Part shown: positions 42,897-50,976 of the stretch, piece by piece
How positions within the stretch are numbered: position 1 is the first letter of the stretch
Layout: each line of letters begins with the position of its first letter
NCBI GenBank assembly: GCA_033794685.1
Contig: JARAYZ010000001.1
Source of the DNA: Lentzea sp033794685
Lineage (GTDB): Bacteria; Actinomycetota; Actinomycetes; Mycobacteriales; Pseudonocardiaceae
Reading direction: 5' to 3' (one strand)
Length of the DNA stretch: 64,000 nt
Made by a program: the position numbers and the translations under genes
Notes under the pieces: model-generated
Databases searched by the model: none
Seen by the model: only the letters and a program-made list of their open reading frames with translations
What the model was told of the DNA's origin: nothing

Positions 42897-44534
42897 GTGG
42901 AGAACGTTGGCCAGGATCGCTTGATCGCGGCTCGGTACCGGCTGCTGCACCTGCTGGGTCAGGGCTCGATGGGCACGGTCTGGGCCGCCCACGACGAGGT
43001 GCTCCGCCGGCAGGTCGCGGTCAAGGGGATCCTCCGGCCGCCCGGCATGCCCGACGCCGACGCCGAGCAACTGCGCGAACGGACGATGCGCGAGGCACGT
43101 GCCGTCGCCGCTCTCTCCCACCCGAACCTCGTGACGCTCTACGACGTCGTGCAGCACGAAGGCGACCCGTACGTCGTGATGGAGATCGTGCCGTCACGCA
43201 GTCTCGGCGAGGTGCTGCAAGAACAGGGCTGCCTCACCGAGAAGCAGGGCGCGGCGGTGCTGGACGCGATCGCGGCGGCACTGGCCTCGGCACACCGGGC
43301 CGGCATCACGCACCGCGACGTGAAGCCGGGCAACGTGCTCATCGCGGACGACGGCCGCGTCAAGCTCACCGACTTCGGCATCGCGCGCAACGTCGCCGAG
43401 GCCACCATGACCGCGCGCGGCATCACGCTCGGCACGCCCGCCTACATCGCGCCCGAGGTGGCGCAGGGCGGTGACGTGTCGGCGGCCGCGGACAGGTGGT
43501 CGCTCGGCGCGACGATGTGGGCCGCGATGGCCGGCGAACCGCCGTACGTGGGCAAGAACGTCATGCAGACGATCAACGCGGTGATCAACGGCGACGTCCC
43601 GGTGCCCGCGGGTGCGGGCAGGCTCGCACCGGTGATCAGCGGGTTGATGCGCAAGGAGCCGACCGAACGGCTGTCGCTCGTCGACGTGCGCAAGCAGGTC
43701 TACCAGTTGCTGCCGGAACCGGGCACGGACGCGTTCGAGATCCGCGAGTCGGTGCAGACGCCGATCGTCGTGCGACCCAAGCCGAAGATCGACCCGGACG
43801 CGCCGCTGGCCGACGACCCGGGCCCGCTGCCGTTCCTCGTCACGAGACCGACCGCGCCCCCGGCCCGCCGCGGCCGGGCAGCCTCGGCGTTCGTGCTGGT
43901 CGTGGCCGTGCTGCTGTTCATCGCGGGCTCCGGCGGGGGTTTCGCGCTGACCAGGTACGTCGCGGGAGCGTCCCTGCTGCCGCCGACCGAGCAGACGCTG
44001 CCCACGCTGCCGACCCTGCCCACCTCGGCGACGCTCGAGCCCCGCACCGCGTCGGCCGTGCTGGCGAACGGCGACCAGGGCGGCAAGTTCACGCTGCACG
44101 TCGAGAAGAGCTGGTCCACCTACGCCGAGCAGCGCGCCGGCGACCTGCGGCTGCCGGCCTCGGCGATGGTGCACTTCGTGTCCGGGAGCGGCGCGTACGA
44201 GGTGACGGTGCAGCGGTTCCCCGAGTACTACCCGAAGCGCGACATCAAGCTGTACACGGTGGGGGTGCAGGGGCGCTGGCCCGGCAGGTTCTTCGGCGGC
44301 GAGATGGTGCCGACACCGGACCTGGCGGGGCCGCGCAAGGAGGCCAGCGTCCAGTTCATCTACCGGACGGTCGAGGGTGACGAGCCCACGGCGTTGCGGC
44401 GCTCGCACTTCTCGCGTGTGCTGCCCTACGGCAACGATCTGTGGGTGGTCGAAGTGGTCGTTCCCACAGAACAGGAGGACGAGGCACGCGCCAGGCTGTT
44501 CGACGCGATCGCCTCGACGTTCGCCCCGGTTTAA
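42897..44534 (+). CDS. Receptor-type serine/threonine protein kinase
   Basis: The 545-residue product has an N-terminal Hanks-type kinase (~12-270) with LLGQGSMGTVWAAHD, the catalytic-lysine motif VAVKGI, HRDVKPGNVLI and LTDFGIARN, plus activation-loop Thr residues. A juxtamembrane Pro-rich stretch and a transmembrane helix (SAFVLVVAVLLFIAGS, ~350) are followed by a ~170-residue extracellular domain that lacks PASTA repeats. It would phosphorylate cytoplasmic targets in response to an external signal. GTG 42897 after CAGGAAG is used; a longer open frame from 42807 has no homology. Its stop TAA overlaps the punA -10. Confidence 0.9.
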   Translation: MENVGQDRLIAARYRLLHLLGQGSMGTVWAAHDEVLRRQVAVKGILRPPGMPDADAEQLRERTMREARAVAALSHPNLVTLYDVVQHEGDPYVVMEIVPSRSLGEVLQEQGCLTEKQGAAVLDAIAAALASAHRAGITHRDVKPGNVLIADDGRVKLTDFGIARNVAEATMTARGITLGTPAYIAPEVAQGGDVSAAADRWSLGATMWAAMAGEPPYVGKNVMQTINAVINGDVPVPAGAGRLAPVISGLMRKEPTERLSLVDVRKQVYQLLPEPGTDAFEIRESVQTPIVVRPKPKIDPDAPLADDPGPLPFLVTRPTAPPARRGRAASAFVLVVAVLLFIAGSGGGFALTRYVAGASLLPPTEQTLPTLPTLPTSATLEPRTASAVLANGDQGGKFTLHVEKSWSTYAEQRAGDLRLPASAMVHFVSGSGAYEVTVQRFPEYYPKRDIKLYTVGVQGRWPGRFFGGEMVPTPDLAGPRKEASVQFIYRTVEGDEPTALRRSHFSRVLPYGNDLWVVEVVVPTEQEDEARARLFDAIASTFAPV

Positions 44535-44543
44535 GCTCTCGCG

Positions 44544-45335
44544 GTGACTCCAGAAGAGCTGGCCGGCAAGGCCGCGGAAGAGATCCAGAGCCGCACCGGC
44601 AACGAGAAGCACGACATCGCCATCGTGCTGGGCTCCGGCTGGCGACCCGCCGCCGACGTGATCGGCGAGCCGGTCACCGAGATCCCGGTGGGCGAACTGA
44701 CGGGCTTCGAGGCGCCGACCGCGCTCGGGCACGGCGGCACCATCCGTTCCGTCGAGGTCGGCGGCAAGAAGGTCCTCGTCGTTCTCGGCCGCACCCACGG
44801 CTACGAGGGCAAGGGCGTCCAGAAGGTCGTGCACGCCGTGCGCACCGTGGCCGCTGCAGGCGTGTCGAGCGTCGTGCTCACCAACGCGGCCGGTGGCCTG
44901 CGGCAGGGCATGTCGGTCGGGCAGCCCGTGCTGATCTCCGACCACCTCAACCTGACCGCGGTGTCGCCGCTGGTCGGCGCGCGGTTCGTGGACCTCACGG
45001 ACCTGTACTCGCCGCGGCTGCGCAAGGTCGCGCAGGAGATCGACTCCTCGCTGGAGGAGGGCGTGTACGCAGGGCTTCCCGGGCCGCACTTCGAGACGCC
45101 CGCCGAGATCCGGATGCTGCGCACGATGGGCGCGGACCTGGTCGGCATGTCGACGGTGCACGAGGCGATCGCCGCGCGGGCCGAGGGCGTCGAGGTGTTC
45201 GGGCTGTCGCTGGTCACGAACCTCGCTGCGGGCATCACCGGTGAGCCGCTGAACCACCAGGAGGTGCTGGAGGCCGGTGCCGCCGCCGCTCAGCGCATGG
45301 GCACGCTGCTGCGCGAGTTGGTGGACCGGGCATGA
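44544..45335 (+). CDS. punA: Purine-nucleoside phosphorylase
   Basis: The 263-residue trimeric-type PNP has IVLGSGWRP phosphate binding, VLVVLGRTHGYEG, VLTNAAGGLRQGM (base and ribose binding), GLPGPHFETPAEIRML and GVEVFGLSLVTNLAAG. It cleaves inosine/guanosine with phosphate to base and ribose-1-phosphate. GTG 44544 lies 6 nt after TAAGCT (44532-44537), a leaderless promoter whose TAA is also the stop of the kinase gene. Coupled to the phosphosugar mutase (4-nt overlap), matching deoD-pmmB order in mycobacteria. Confidence 0.94.
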   Translation: MTPEELAGKAAEEIQSRTGNEKHDIAIVLGSGWRPAADVIGEPVTEIPVGELTGFEAPTALGHGGTIRSVEVGGKKVLVVLGRTHGYEGKGVQKVVHAVRTVAAAGVSSVVLTNAAGGLRQGMSVGQPVLISDHLNLTAVSPLVGARFVDLTDLYSPRLRKVAQEIDSSLEEGVYAGLPGPHFETPAEIRMLRTMGADLVGMSTVHEAIAARAEGVEVFGLSLVTNLAAGITGEPLNHQEVLEAGAAAAQRMGTLLRELVDRA

Positions 45336-46933
45336 GCCTGACGCCGGCCCTGCGTGACGCCACGTTCCGGTGGATCGCCGACGACCCGTCCGACGCGACG
45401 CGTACCGAGTTGCAGGGCGTGCTGGCGCGGTCGATGGGCGGCGACGCCGGTGCGTTGGAGGACCTCCAAGACCGCATGGCCGGTCCGCTGACGTTCGGCA
45501 CCGCCGGGCTGCGCGGGCCGGTGCGGGCGGGTACGAACGGCATGAACGTCGCCACGGTGGTCCGCACGACCGCCGGGCTGGCGGCGTGGCTCGGGTCCCC
45601 CGGCCTGGTGTTCGTCGGACGCGACGCGCGGCACGGCTCGGAGGAGTTCGCCACCGCGGCGGCCGAGGTGATGGCGGCCGCGGGGTTCGACGTGCGGGTG
45701 CTGCCCGGGCCGTTGCCGACGCCGGTGCTGGCGTACCTCGTGCGCGCACATGGTGCGGTGGCGGGGATCCAGATCACCGCGTCGCACAACCCGCCCGCGG
45801 ACAACGGGTACAAGCTCTACCTGACCGGTGGTTCGCAGATCGTGCCGCCTTCGGACGGCGAGATCGAGAAGGCGATCGAGGCGGTTCCGGCCGCGGTGTC
45901 GGTGCCGCGGAACTTCACGTACACCACGGTGTCCGACGCCGAGGTGGACGCGTACCTGGACCAGGTGGCGTCGCTGCCGCGCGGGAACTCCCGGGAGCTG
46001 AAGATCGCGCTGACGCCGATGCACGGCGTGGGTGGCGCGTTCGCCGTGGAAGCGTTGCGGCGTGCGGGTTTCACCGACGTGCACGTGGTGCGCTCGCAGG
46101 CGGTGCCGGACCCGGACTTCCCGACCGTGGTGTTCCCGAACCCGGAGGAGCCCGGCGCGTCCGACGAACTGCTCGCCCTCGCCGCGTCGGTGGACGCGGA
46201 CCTGGCCATCGCGCTGGACCCGGACGCGGACCGGTGCGCACTGGGAGTCAAGGACGGCGAGACGTGGCGGATGCTGCGCGGCGACGAGACGGGTGTGCTG
46301 CTCGGCTCGCTCGTGCTGTCGACCACGGAGTCCACGGATCCGTTGGTGGCCACGACGATCGTGTCGTCGTCGCTGCTGAAGTCGATCGCGGCCGCGCACG
46401 GTGCCCGGTACGCGGAGACGCTGACGGGCTTCAAGTGGCTGGCACGCGCGGGCGAAGGCCTGGTGTTCGCCTACGAGGAAGCACTCGGCAACTGCGTCGA
46501 TCCGGAGCACGTAGCCGACAAGGACGGCATCTCGGCCGCCGTCGTCGCCGCTGATCTGGCCGCCGGGCTGAAGGCGTCCGGGCGCACGTTGCTGGACGCG
46601 CTGGACCAGCTCGCGGCGGACCACGGACTGCACCTGACGGACCAGGTCTCCTTGCGGTACACCGATTTGAGCCTGATCGGCGCCACGATGGCCCGCCTGC
46701 GCGCGAACCCGCCGGCGGACTTCGCGTCCGAGGACCTGCTGCCCGGCGCGGACGTGCTGCGCTGGACGGCCGACGGGGTGCGCGTGATCGTGCGCCCGTC
46801 CGGCACCGAGCCGAAGCTCAAGGCGTACCTGGAGGTCGTCGAGCCGGTCACGGACGGACTGGAGTCCGCCCGTGCGTCAGGCCGGGCCCGGTTGGCTGAA
46901 CTGCGTGAACGGGTGACTGCGCTGGTCAGCTAG
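45332..46933 (+). CDS. pmmB: Phosphosugar mutase (phosphomannomutase/phosphopentomutase-like)
   Basis: The 533-residue alpha-D-phosphohexomutase has phosphoserine loop ITASHNPPADNGYK (Ser near residue 151), metal-binding DPDADRCALGV, sugar-binding GDETGVLLG and phosphate-binding VIVRPSGTEPKLK. Next to punA it may interconvert ribose-1-P and ribose-5-P from nucleoside breakdown, or hexose-1-P and hexose-6-P; mycobacterial PmmB is the positional equivalent. ATG overlaps punA stop by 4 nt. Confidence 0.92.
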   Translation: MSLTPALRDATFRWIADDPSDATRTELQGVLARSMGGDAGALEDLQDRMAGPLTFGTAGLRGPVRAGTNGMNVATVVRTTAGLAAWLGSPGLVFVGRDARHGSEEFATAAAEVMAAAGFDVRVLPGPLPTPVLAYLVRAHGAVAGIQITASHNPPADNGYKLYLTGGSQIVPPSDGEIEKAIEAVPAAVSVPRNFTYTTVSDAEVDAYLDQVASLPRGNSRELKIALTPMHGVGGAFAVEALRRAGFTDVHVVRSQAVPDPDFPTVVFPNPEEPGASDELLALAASVDADLAIALDPDADRCALGVKDGETWRMLRGDETGVLLGSLVLSTTESTDPLVATTIVSSSLLKSIAAAHGARYAETLTGFKWLARAGEGLVFAYEEALGNCVDPEHVADKDGISAAVVAADLAAGLKASGRTLLDALDQLAADHGLHLTDQVSLRYTDLSLIGATMARLRANPPADFASEDLLPGADVLRWTADGVRVIVRPSGTEPKLKAYLEVVEPVTDGLESARASGRARLAELRERVTALVS

Positions 46934-47261
46934 CGATCGCGATCGCCAGGCACAGCGCGGCGAGGACAAAACCCCCGCCGGCCACGAAGTAGGCCCTTCT
47001 GGTCGGCGGGGACACCGCGTTGCGGCGTCCCTCGGTGACCGCCGCCACGGCGATCCGGCCGAAGATGTACGCGATCGCGCAGAGCCCCACACCAAGTCCG
47101 AACAACATCATGTTGATGTCCCACGGGCTGTGGTCGAACCCCGGCCACACGGACGCGAACAGGGGCCCGATCCCGATCATCCCGATCGCGACGGCAAGGC
47201 CGAAACCCCAGGTGATGCGACGCTGACGAGGACTGGTGTGCATTAGGGCGGTGGTCTTCAT
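46926..47261 (-). CDS. Small membrane protein, unknown
   Basis: The 111-residue product has three hydrophobic segments (~22-45, ~53-77, ~90-110) and no recognised motif. ATG 47261 is preceded by GGAGGGAcc, a strong ribosome-binding site; a longer frame from 47279 was rejected. It overlaps the phosphomutase 3' end by 8 nt in convergent orientation. Marks the start of the accessory stretch between pmmB and upp. Confidence 0.6.
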   Translation of the reverse strand: MKTTALMHTSPRQRRITWGFGLAVAIGMIGIGPLFASVWPGFDHSPWDINMMLFGLGVGLCAIAYIFGRIAVAAVTEGRRNAVSPPTRRAYFVAGGGFVLAALCLAIAIAS

Positions 47262-47282
47262 GGTCCCTCCTGTGTACACCCA

Positions 47283-47915
47283 TCAAGACGCGCTTCCGGC
47301 CTCGGGGTTCCGTTTGCTCATCAACAGAAACGCCTGCGGGCCGCCTTCGTCCACACCCTTCTGACGTTGCAGGCGTGCCACTTCGTTGAACCCGGCTTCG
47401 GTCGCGTTGGTCACGAGTTCGTCGATGTCGTGCCAGTGGACGTGGAGGTCCACGTCGTGGCCGTACGCGTGGGCGAGGCGCTTCTTCTGGTTACCCAGTT
47501 TGAAGGCGTGCAACAAGTGTCCGCCAGGCCTGAGCACCCGGAAGAACTCCTGCCAGGGGACTTCGGCGGCGGTCATGTGGACCGTGGAGTACCAGACGAC
47601 CGCGCCGCCGAGGCTCTCGTCCTCCAGGTCCAGCGCGGTCATGTCACCCTGGGTGAACGTGAGGTGCGGGTACAACTTCCTTGCCTGTTCGAGCATGCCG
47701 TCGGACAGGTCGACGCCGAACACGTCGAGGCCCAGTTCGTGGAGGTGCTGCGTGATGCGGCCGGCTCCGCAGCCGATGTCTCCCACCGGGCCTTCGGTGA
47801 GCTCGGCGAACGCGCGCATGATCGCGGCGTCGAGAGGACGGCCGTCGTGCGCGTCCGGGATGAGCTGGGCGTAGTCGGCGGCAACAATGTCGTAGGAGGC
47901 GCGGGTCATGGTCAT
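47283..47915 (-). CDS. Class I SAM-dependent methyltransferase
   Basis: The 210-residue product has motif I VGDIGCGAGRITQHL, an acidic Asp in VFGVDLSDGMLEQA, motif II QGDMTALDL and motif III RPGGHLLHAFKLG, as in UbiE/Ubie-like small-molecule methyltransferases. The acceptor is unknown. ATG 47915 or ATG 47909 are possible; ATAGAT lies just upstream. Divergent from the following unknown gene with 14 bp between starts. Confidence 0.85.
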   Translation of the reverse strand: MTMTRASYDIVAADYAQLIPDAHDGRPLDAAIMRAFAELTEGPVGDIGCGAGRITQHLHELGLDVFGVDLSDGMLEQARKLYPHLTFTQGDMTALDLEDESLGGAVVWYSTVHMTAAEVPWQEFFRVLRPGGHLLHAFKLGNQKKRLAHAYGHDVDLHVHWHDIDELVTNATEAGFNEVARLQRQKGVDEGGPQAFLLMSKRNPEAGSAS

Positions 47916-47929
47916 CTATGTTGCCGCTC

Positions 47930-48397
47930 ATGGACTACACGCGGCGCGATTTGGCGCAGGCGGTGCTCGACGCACACCCGGACAGCAAGCGCGGCCTGAA
48001 CATGTTCTACGGCAAGTTCAGCAACGACATGAAGAAGCACCAGGTCCAGATGCGCGACGGCCTGCTGAAGGCGTTCGGCGTCGACCTGGAGACCAACATG
48101 GTGATGACGATGATGCTGAACGAAACGGTGGCGTCGAACGCGGCCATCACCGGCCCGATGAGCGGCTTCGGTGAGGCAGGCCTGCTGGCCAAAAGGCTGG
48201 AGGGCAGCGGCGTCCTCGACAAGGTGCGAGAGATCTACGCCCTGAACAAGCTGTCGGCCGAGGCGCACCTCGACATCGTCGAGGAGGTGCTCGGCATCGT
48301 GGACTCGTCGGTCCAGACCGTGACCACGGACGATCTGGTGGCGCTCGGTGTGGCGGTCACCCCGCCGGACACCAACGACTACGAGATGGACTACTGA
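47930..48397 (+). CDS. Conserved-looking helical protein, unknown
   Basis: The 155-residue soluble protein was not recognised. The N-terminus (MDYTRRDLAQAVLDAHPDSKRG) is followed by KHQVQMRDGLLKAFGV, a Met-rich helix (NMVMTMMLNETVAS) and an acidic C-terminus. It looks like a small helical bundle without signal or membrane segments. ATG 47930 lies 7 nt after TATGTT (47917-47922), a leaderless promoter, and overlaps the flavodoxin-like gene by one base, suggesting a joint role. Confidence 0.6.
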   Translation: MDYTRRDLAQAVLDAHPDSKRGLNMFYGKFSNDMKKHQVQMRDGLLKAFGVDLETNMVMTMMLNETVASNAAITGPMSGFGEAGLLAKRLEGSGVLDKVREIYALNKLSAEAHLDIVEEVLGIVDSSVQTVTTDDLVALGVAVTPPDTNDYEMDY

Positions 48398-48849
48398 TGG
48401 CCCGGCTGCTGCTCGTCCACCACACCCCGTCACCCGCTCTCCAGGCGATGTTCGAGGCCGTGCTCGCCGGTGCCTCCACGCCGGAGATCGAGGGCGTCGC
48501 ACTGGTCCGGCGCGCCGCGTTGTCCACAACCGCTGTGGATGTCCTGGAGGCCGACGGCTACCTGCTGGGCACGCCCGCGAACCTCGGTTACATGAGCGGT
48601 GCGCTGAAGCACTTCTTCGACACCGTCTACTACCCGTGTCTCGATTCCACGCGTGGTCGGCCGTTCGGGCTTTACGTGCACGGCAACAACGACACGACCG
48701 GGGCGGTGCGCAGCGTGGAGACCGCCACGACCGGGTTGGGCTGGGAGAAGGCGGCTCAGCACGTGGTCGTCACGGGCGAGCCGACCAAGGCCGACCTGCA
48801 GGCGTGCTGGGAGCTCGGCGCCACCGTCGCGGCACAGTTGTCCACATGA
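48397..48849 (+). CDS. Flavodoxin-like / NADPH-dependent FMN reductase fold protein
   Basis: The 150-residue product starts RLLLVHHTPSP (FMN phosphate loop equivalent) and contains GTPANLGYMSGALKHFFDTVY, the flavin-binding region of flavodoxin-like NAD(P)H reductases. It probably reduces small substrates such as quinones. The ATG overlaps the upstream stop (TGATG). The gene itself carries one of four TTGTCCACA boxes (48520-48528), and its 3' end enters the DnaA-box cluster. Confidence 0.85.
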   Translation: MARLLLVHHTPSPALQAMFEAVLAGASTPEIEGVALVRRAALSTTAVDVLEADGYLLGTPANLGYMSGALKHFFDTVYYPCLDSTRGRPFGLYVHGNNDTTGAVRSVETATTGLGWEKAAQHVVVTGEPTKADLQACWELGATVAAQLST

Positions 48850-48900
48850 AACCCAGAGTTGTCCACAGCCTGTTGTCCCCAACCTGTGGACAACTCTGGG
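48838..48900. promoter_or_regulatory. DnaA-box cluster with hairpin (possible terminator)
   Basis: Perfect TTGTCCACA boxes lie at 48838-48846, 48859-48867 and (inverted) 48885-48893, with a one-mismatch copy at 48873-48881. A further perfect box is at 48520-48528. TTGTCCACA is the preferred DnaA box of high-GC actinobacteria. The same bases form a 17-nt inverted repeat (48852-48868 and 48884-48900), which may end transcription between the convergent flavodoxin and aldo/keto reductase genes. Confidence 0.75.
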
Positions 48901-48920
48901 GATGATTTCGAACGTATGTT

Positions 48921-49886
48921 CTAGCGGCCGACCGAGCTCATGTCGGGGTACCGGTCACCGGCGACCTCGGAAGCCGGCACGGCCGCCTCGATGGCCGCGA
49001 GGTCGGCCTCGGACAGCTCCAGCGAAGCCGCCGCGACGTTCTCCTCCAGGTACTTGATGCGCTTGGTGCCCGGGATCGGCACGACGTCCGAACCGCGGTG
49101 CTGCACCCACGCCAGCGCGAGCTGACCGGCGGTGACGCCGCGTGCCTCCGCCAGCGCCCGCAGCGCGGCCACCATCTTCAGGTTCGTGTCGAGGTTGTCC
49201 CCGGAGAACCGCGGGTTCACGGACCGGAAATCGCCCTTGCCGAAGTCGGCGGAGGACGCGAACCGGCCGGTCAGGACGCCACGGCCCAGCGGTGAGTACG
49301 GCACGAGGCCGATGCCCAGTTCACGGGCGGTCGGCACGATCTCGGCCTCGATGTCCCGCGACCACAGCGACCACTCGCTCTGCAACGCGGTGATCGGGTG
49401 CACGGCGTGAGCGCGGCGCAGGGTCTCCGCGCCCGCCTCGGACAGGCCGAGGTGGCGCACCTTGCCCTCGGTCACCAGCTCGGCCATCGCGCCGACGGTC
49501 TCCTCGATGGGCGTGTCCGCCGGCACCCGGTGCAGGTAGTACAGGTCGATCACGTCGGTGCCGAGCCGCTTCAGCGACCCCTCGACCGAAGCGCGCACGT
49601 ACTCGCGGTCGCCGCGGATCGAACGGCCTCCGCCGTCGCGCACGATGCCGAACTTCGTGGCCAGCACGACGTCGGAACGGCGGCCGGCGATCGCGCGGCC
49701 GACCAGTTCCTCGTTCAGGTGTGGCCCGTACATGTCGGCCGTGTCGAGCAGCGTGACGCCGAGCTCCAGGGCCCGGTGGATCACCGCGACAGACTCCGCC
49801 TCGTCGCCGGCGCCGTAGAACTCCGACATTCCCATGCAGCCGAGGCCCTGCGGCCCGACCTGCAACGATCCCAATGAACGGCTCAC
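48921..49886 (-). CDS. Aldo/keto reductase
   Basis: The 321-residue NADPH-dependent oxidoreductase has the AKR tetrad: Asp in LLDTADMYGP, Tyr of the same motif, Lys in VLATKFGI and His in DLYYLHRVP. The cofactor loop PIPGTKRIKYLEEN is near the C-terminus. It reduces aldehydes or ketones; such genes next to a MerR regulator often serve detoxification. GTG 49886 overlaps the merR stop by 4 nt, so both are made from the MerR-type promoter. Confidence 0.92.
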   Translation of the reverse strand: MSRSLGSLQVGPQGLGCMGMSEFYGAGDEAESVAVIHRALELGVTLLDTADMYGPHLNEELVGRAIAGRRSDVVLATKFGIVRDGGGRSIRGDREYVRASVEGSLKRLGTDVIDLYYLHRVPADTPIEETVGAMAELVTEGKVRHLGLSEAGAETLRRAHAVHPITALQSEWSLWSRDIEAEIVPTARELGIGLVPYSPLGRGVLTGRFASSADFGKGDFRSVNPRFSGDNLDTNLKMVAALRALAEARGVTAGQLALAWVQHRGSDVVPIPGTKRIKYLEENVAAASLELSEADLAAIEAAVPASEVAGDRYPDMSSVGR

Positions 49887-50260
49887 GCCGTCGCCTCCAA
49901 GTCACGCTCGACCACCGCGTAGTGGTCGATCTTGTAGTCGAGCACTTCCAGGGACGTCTGCAGCTCCGCGATGCGGGCGCGGACGTCGTTGCGGTGCTCG
50001 ACGAGGATCTGCTTGCGGCGGCCTGCCGTCAGGTCGCCGCGGTGTCGCAGCTGCGCGAACTCGCGCATCATGCGGATCGGCATGCCGGTCGTGCGCAGGC
50101 GCGTCACGAAGCCCAGCCAGCCGAGATCTTCCTCCGAGTAGCTGCGACGGCCGCCCGAGTCACGCGCGGGCGGGTCGACGAGCCCGATTCGTTCGTAGTA
50201 GCGCAAGGTGTCGATGGACAACCCACTGCGCTGCGCGGCTTGGGCTATCGAGTAACTCAC
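49883..50260 (-). CDS. MerR-family transcriptional regulator
   Basis: The 125-residue product has a winged helix-turn-helix (YSIAQAAQRSGLSIDTLRYYERIGLVDP), a second helix pair (RSYSEEDLGWLGFVTRLR) and a dimerisation coiled coil. No Cys is seen, so metal or thiol sensing is unlikely; a small-molecule ligand is possible. It sits before the aldo/keto reductase and has a canonical MerR promoter with 19-bp spacer (50268-50298). GTG start is leaderless. Confidence 0.9.
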   Translation of the reverse strand: MSYSIAQAAQRSGLSIDTLRYYERIGLVDPPARDSGGRRSYSEEDLGWLGFVTRLRTTGMPIRMMREFAQLRHRGDLTAGRRKQILVEHRNDVRARIAELQTSLEVLDYKIDHYAVVERDLEATA

Positions 50261-50267
50261 GGACTCG

Positions 50268-50298
50268 ACGCTATGACCTGGAGTGCACTCTAGGTCAA
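50268..50298 (-). promoter_or_regulatory. MerR-type promoter with 19-bp spacer and dyad operator
   Basis: On the minus strand TTGACC (-35, 50298-50293) and TAGCGT (-10, 50273-50268) are separated by 19 bp, the over-long spacer that MerR activators untwist. The spacer is part of the imperfect dyad GACCTAGAGTGCACTCCAGGTC. The GTG of merR lies 7 nt after the -10, so the mRNA should be leaderless. The -35 overlaps the stop of the Doc-like gene. Confidence 0.82.
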
Positions 50299-50681
50299 GC
50301 GGAATCCTTCGAGATTCCCCACGCTTCGAGATGACCGGCCATCTCCGCCACGTCGATCTTGTCGCGGCCGAGCGCGCGCACGAGGCCCAGCGCGTCGTCC
50401 TCGGCGGCGTCGATCCAGTAGCCGTTGATGTCGCACATGGTGACGGCAGCGACCCAGGCGAGCCGCCAGTTGCCCTCGACGAGAGGGCGGGTCCGGACGA
50501 TCGAGTCGAGCAGGGCGGAGGACTTCAGCCACAGCGTGTCGTAGGCCTCCACGCCGAGCACGGTGGCACGGGGACGGTAGGCCGCCGTGTCCAGCAGGCC
50601 GATGTCCCTGACGAGGAGATCGCCACCGGTCACGGCCGTGGCCAGCACTAAGAGGTCCCCGGCGTCGAGGTAGGAGATCAC
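50295..50681 (-). CDS. Doc/Fic-like toxin with degenerate catalytic motif
   Basis: The 128-residue product resembles the death-on-curing (Doc) toxin fold: LWLKSSALLDSIVRTRPLV then the region normally HxFx(D/N)GNKR. Here it reads R65-P-L-V-E-G-N-W-R73, so the catalytic His is Arg and the Lys is Trp. An RHH antitoxin candidate lies just upstream (33-nt gap). The missing His suggests an inactive or altered phosphotransferase/AMPylation activity. Confidence 0.8.
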   Translation of the reverse strand: MISYLDAGDLLVLATAVTGGDLLVRDIGLLDTAAYRPRATVLGVEAYDTLWLKSSALLDSIVRTRPLVEGNWRLAWVAAVTMCDINGYWIDAAEDDALGLVRALGRDKIDVAEMAGHLEAWGISKDSA

Positions 50682-50713
50682 GGCACCCAGTTGATCACAG
50701 AGGTCTGACAGAT

Positions 50714-50920
50714 TCAGGAAGAACCGAGCCTATCCAAAAGACTTCGGTACTTGGGCAGGACTCGCCCGAGTACTTCGCCGAGCTTCTCCTCCTGCTGCAT
50801 GCGCTGGTAACGGTCCGCGATCGCGAGCCGCACGACCTCCTGCTTGGAGCGCCCCTCGGACTGCGCCAGTTCAGCGAGCCGCAGGTTCTCCTCCTCGGTC
50901 AACCGCAAGGTCATCGCCAT
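50714..50920 (-). CDS. Ribbon-helix-helix (CopG-like) antitoxin candidate
   Basis: The 68-residue product has the RHH pattern MTLRLTEEENLRLAELAQSEGRSKQEVVRLAI followed by a Gln/Glu/Lys-rich tail. It probably binds as a dimer to the dyad in its promoter and antagonises the Doc-like product. ATG 50920 lies 7 nt after TACCGT (50933-50928), a leaderless promoter, which overlaps the operator dyad. Confidence 0.8.
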   Translation of the reverse strand: MAMTLRLTEEENLRLAELAQSEGRSKQEVVRLAIADRYQRMQQEEKLGEVLGRVLPKYRSLLDRLGSS

Positions 50921-50929
50921 GCGGGTGAC

Positions 50930-50946
50930 GGTATCAACCTGATACC
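50930..50946. promoter_or_regulatory. Perfect 7-3-7 dyad, probable RHH operator
   Basis: GGTATCA-acc-TGATACC lies in the divergent gap between the RHH gene and the TetR gene and overlaps the RHH -10 (TACCGT). Its size and position fit autoregulation by the RHH protein; control of the TetR gene as well is possible. The protein-DNA pairing is inferred. Confidence 0.55.
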
Positions 50947-50976
50947 ACTGCGGCCAGCGGCCGTTAGGATTGCGTG

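Noticed and set aside
43194..45749. Minus-strand 851-codon frame opposite kinase and punA
   Set aside because: Antisense shadow; plus-strand genes have catalytic motifs.
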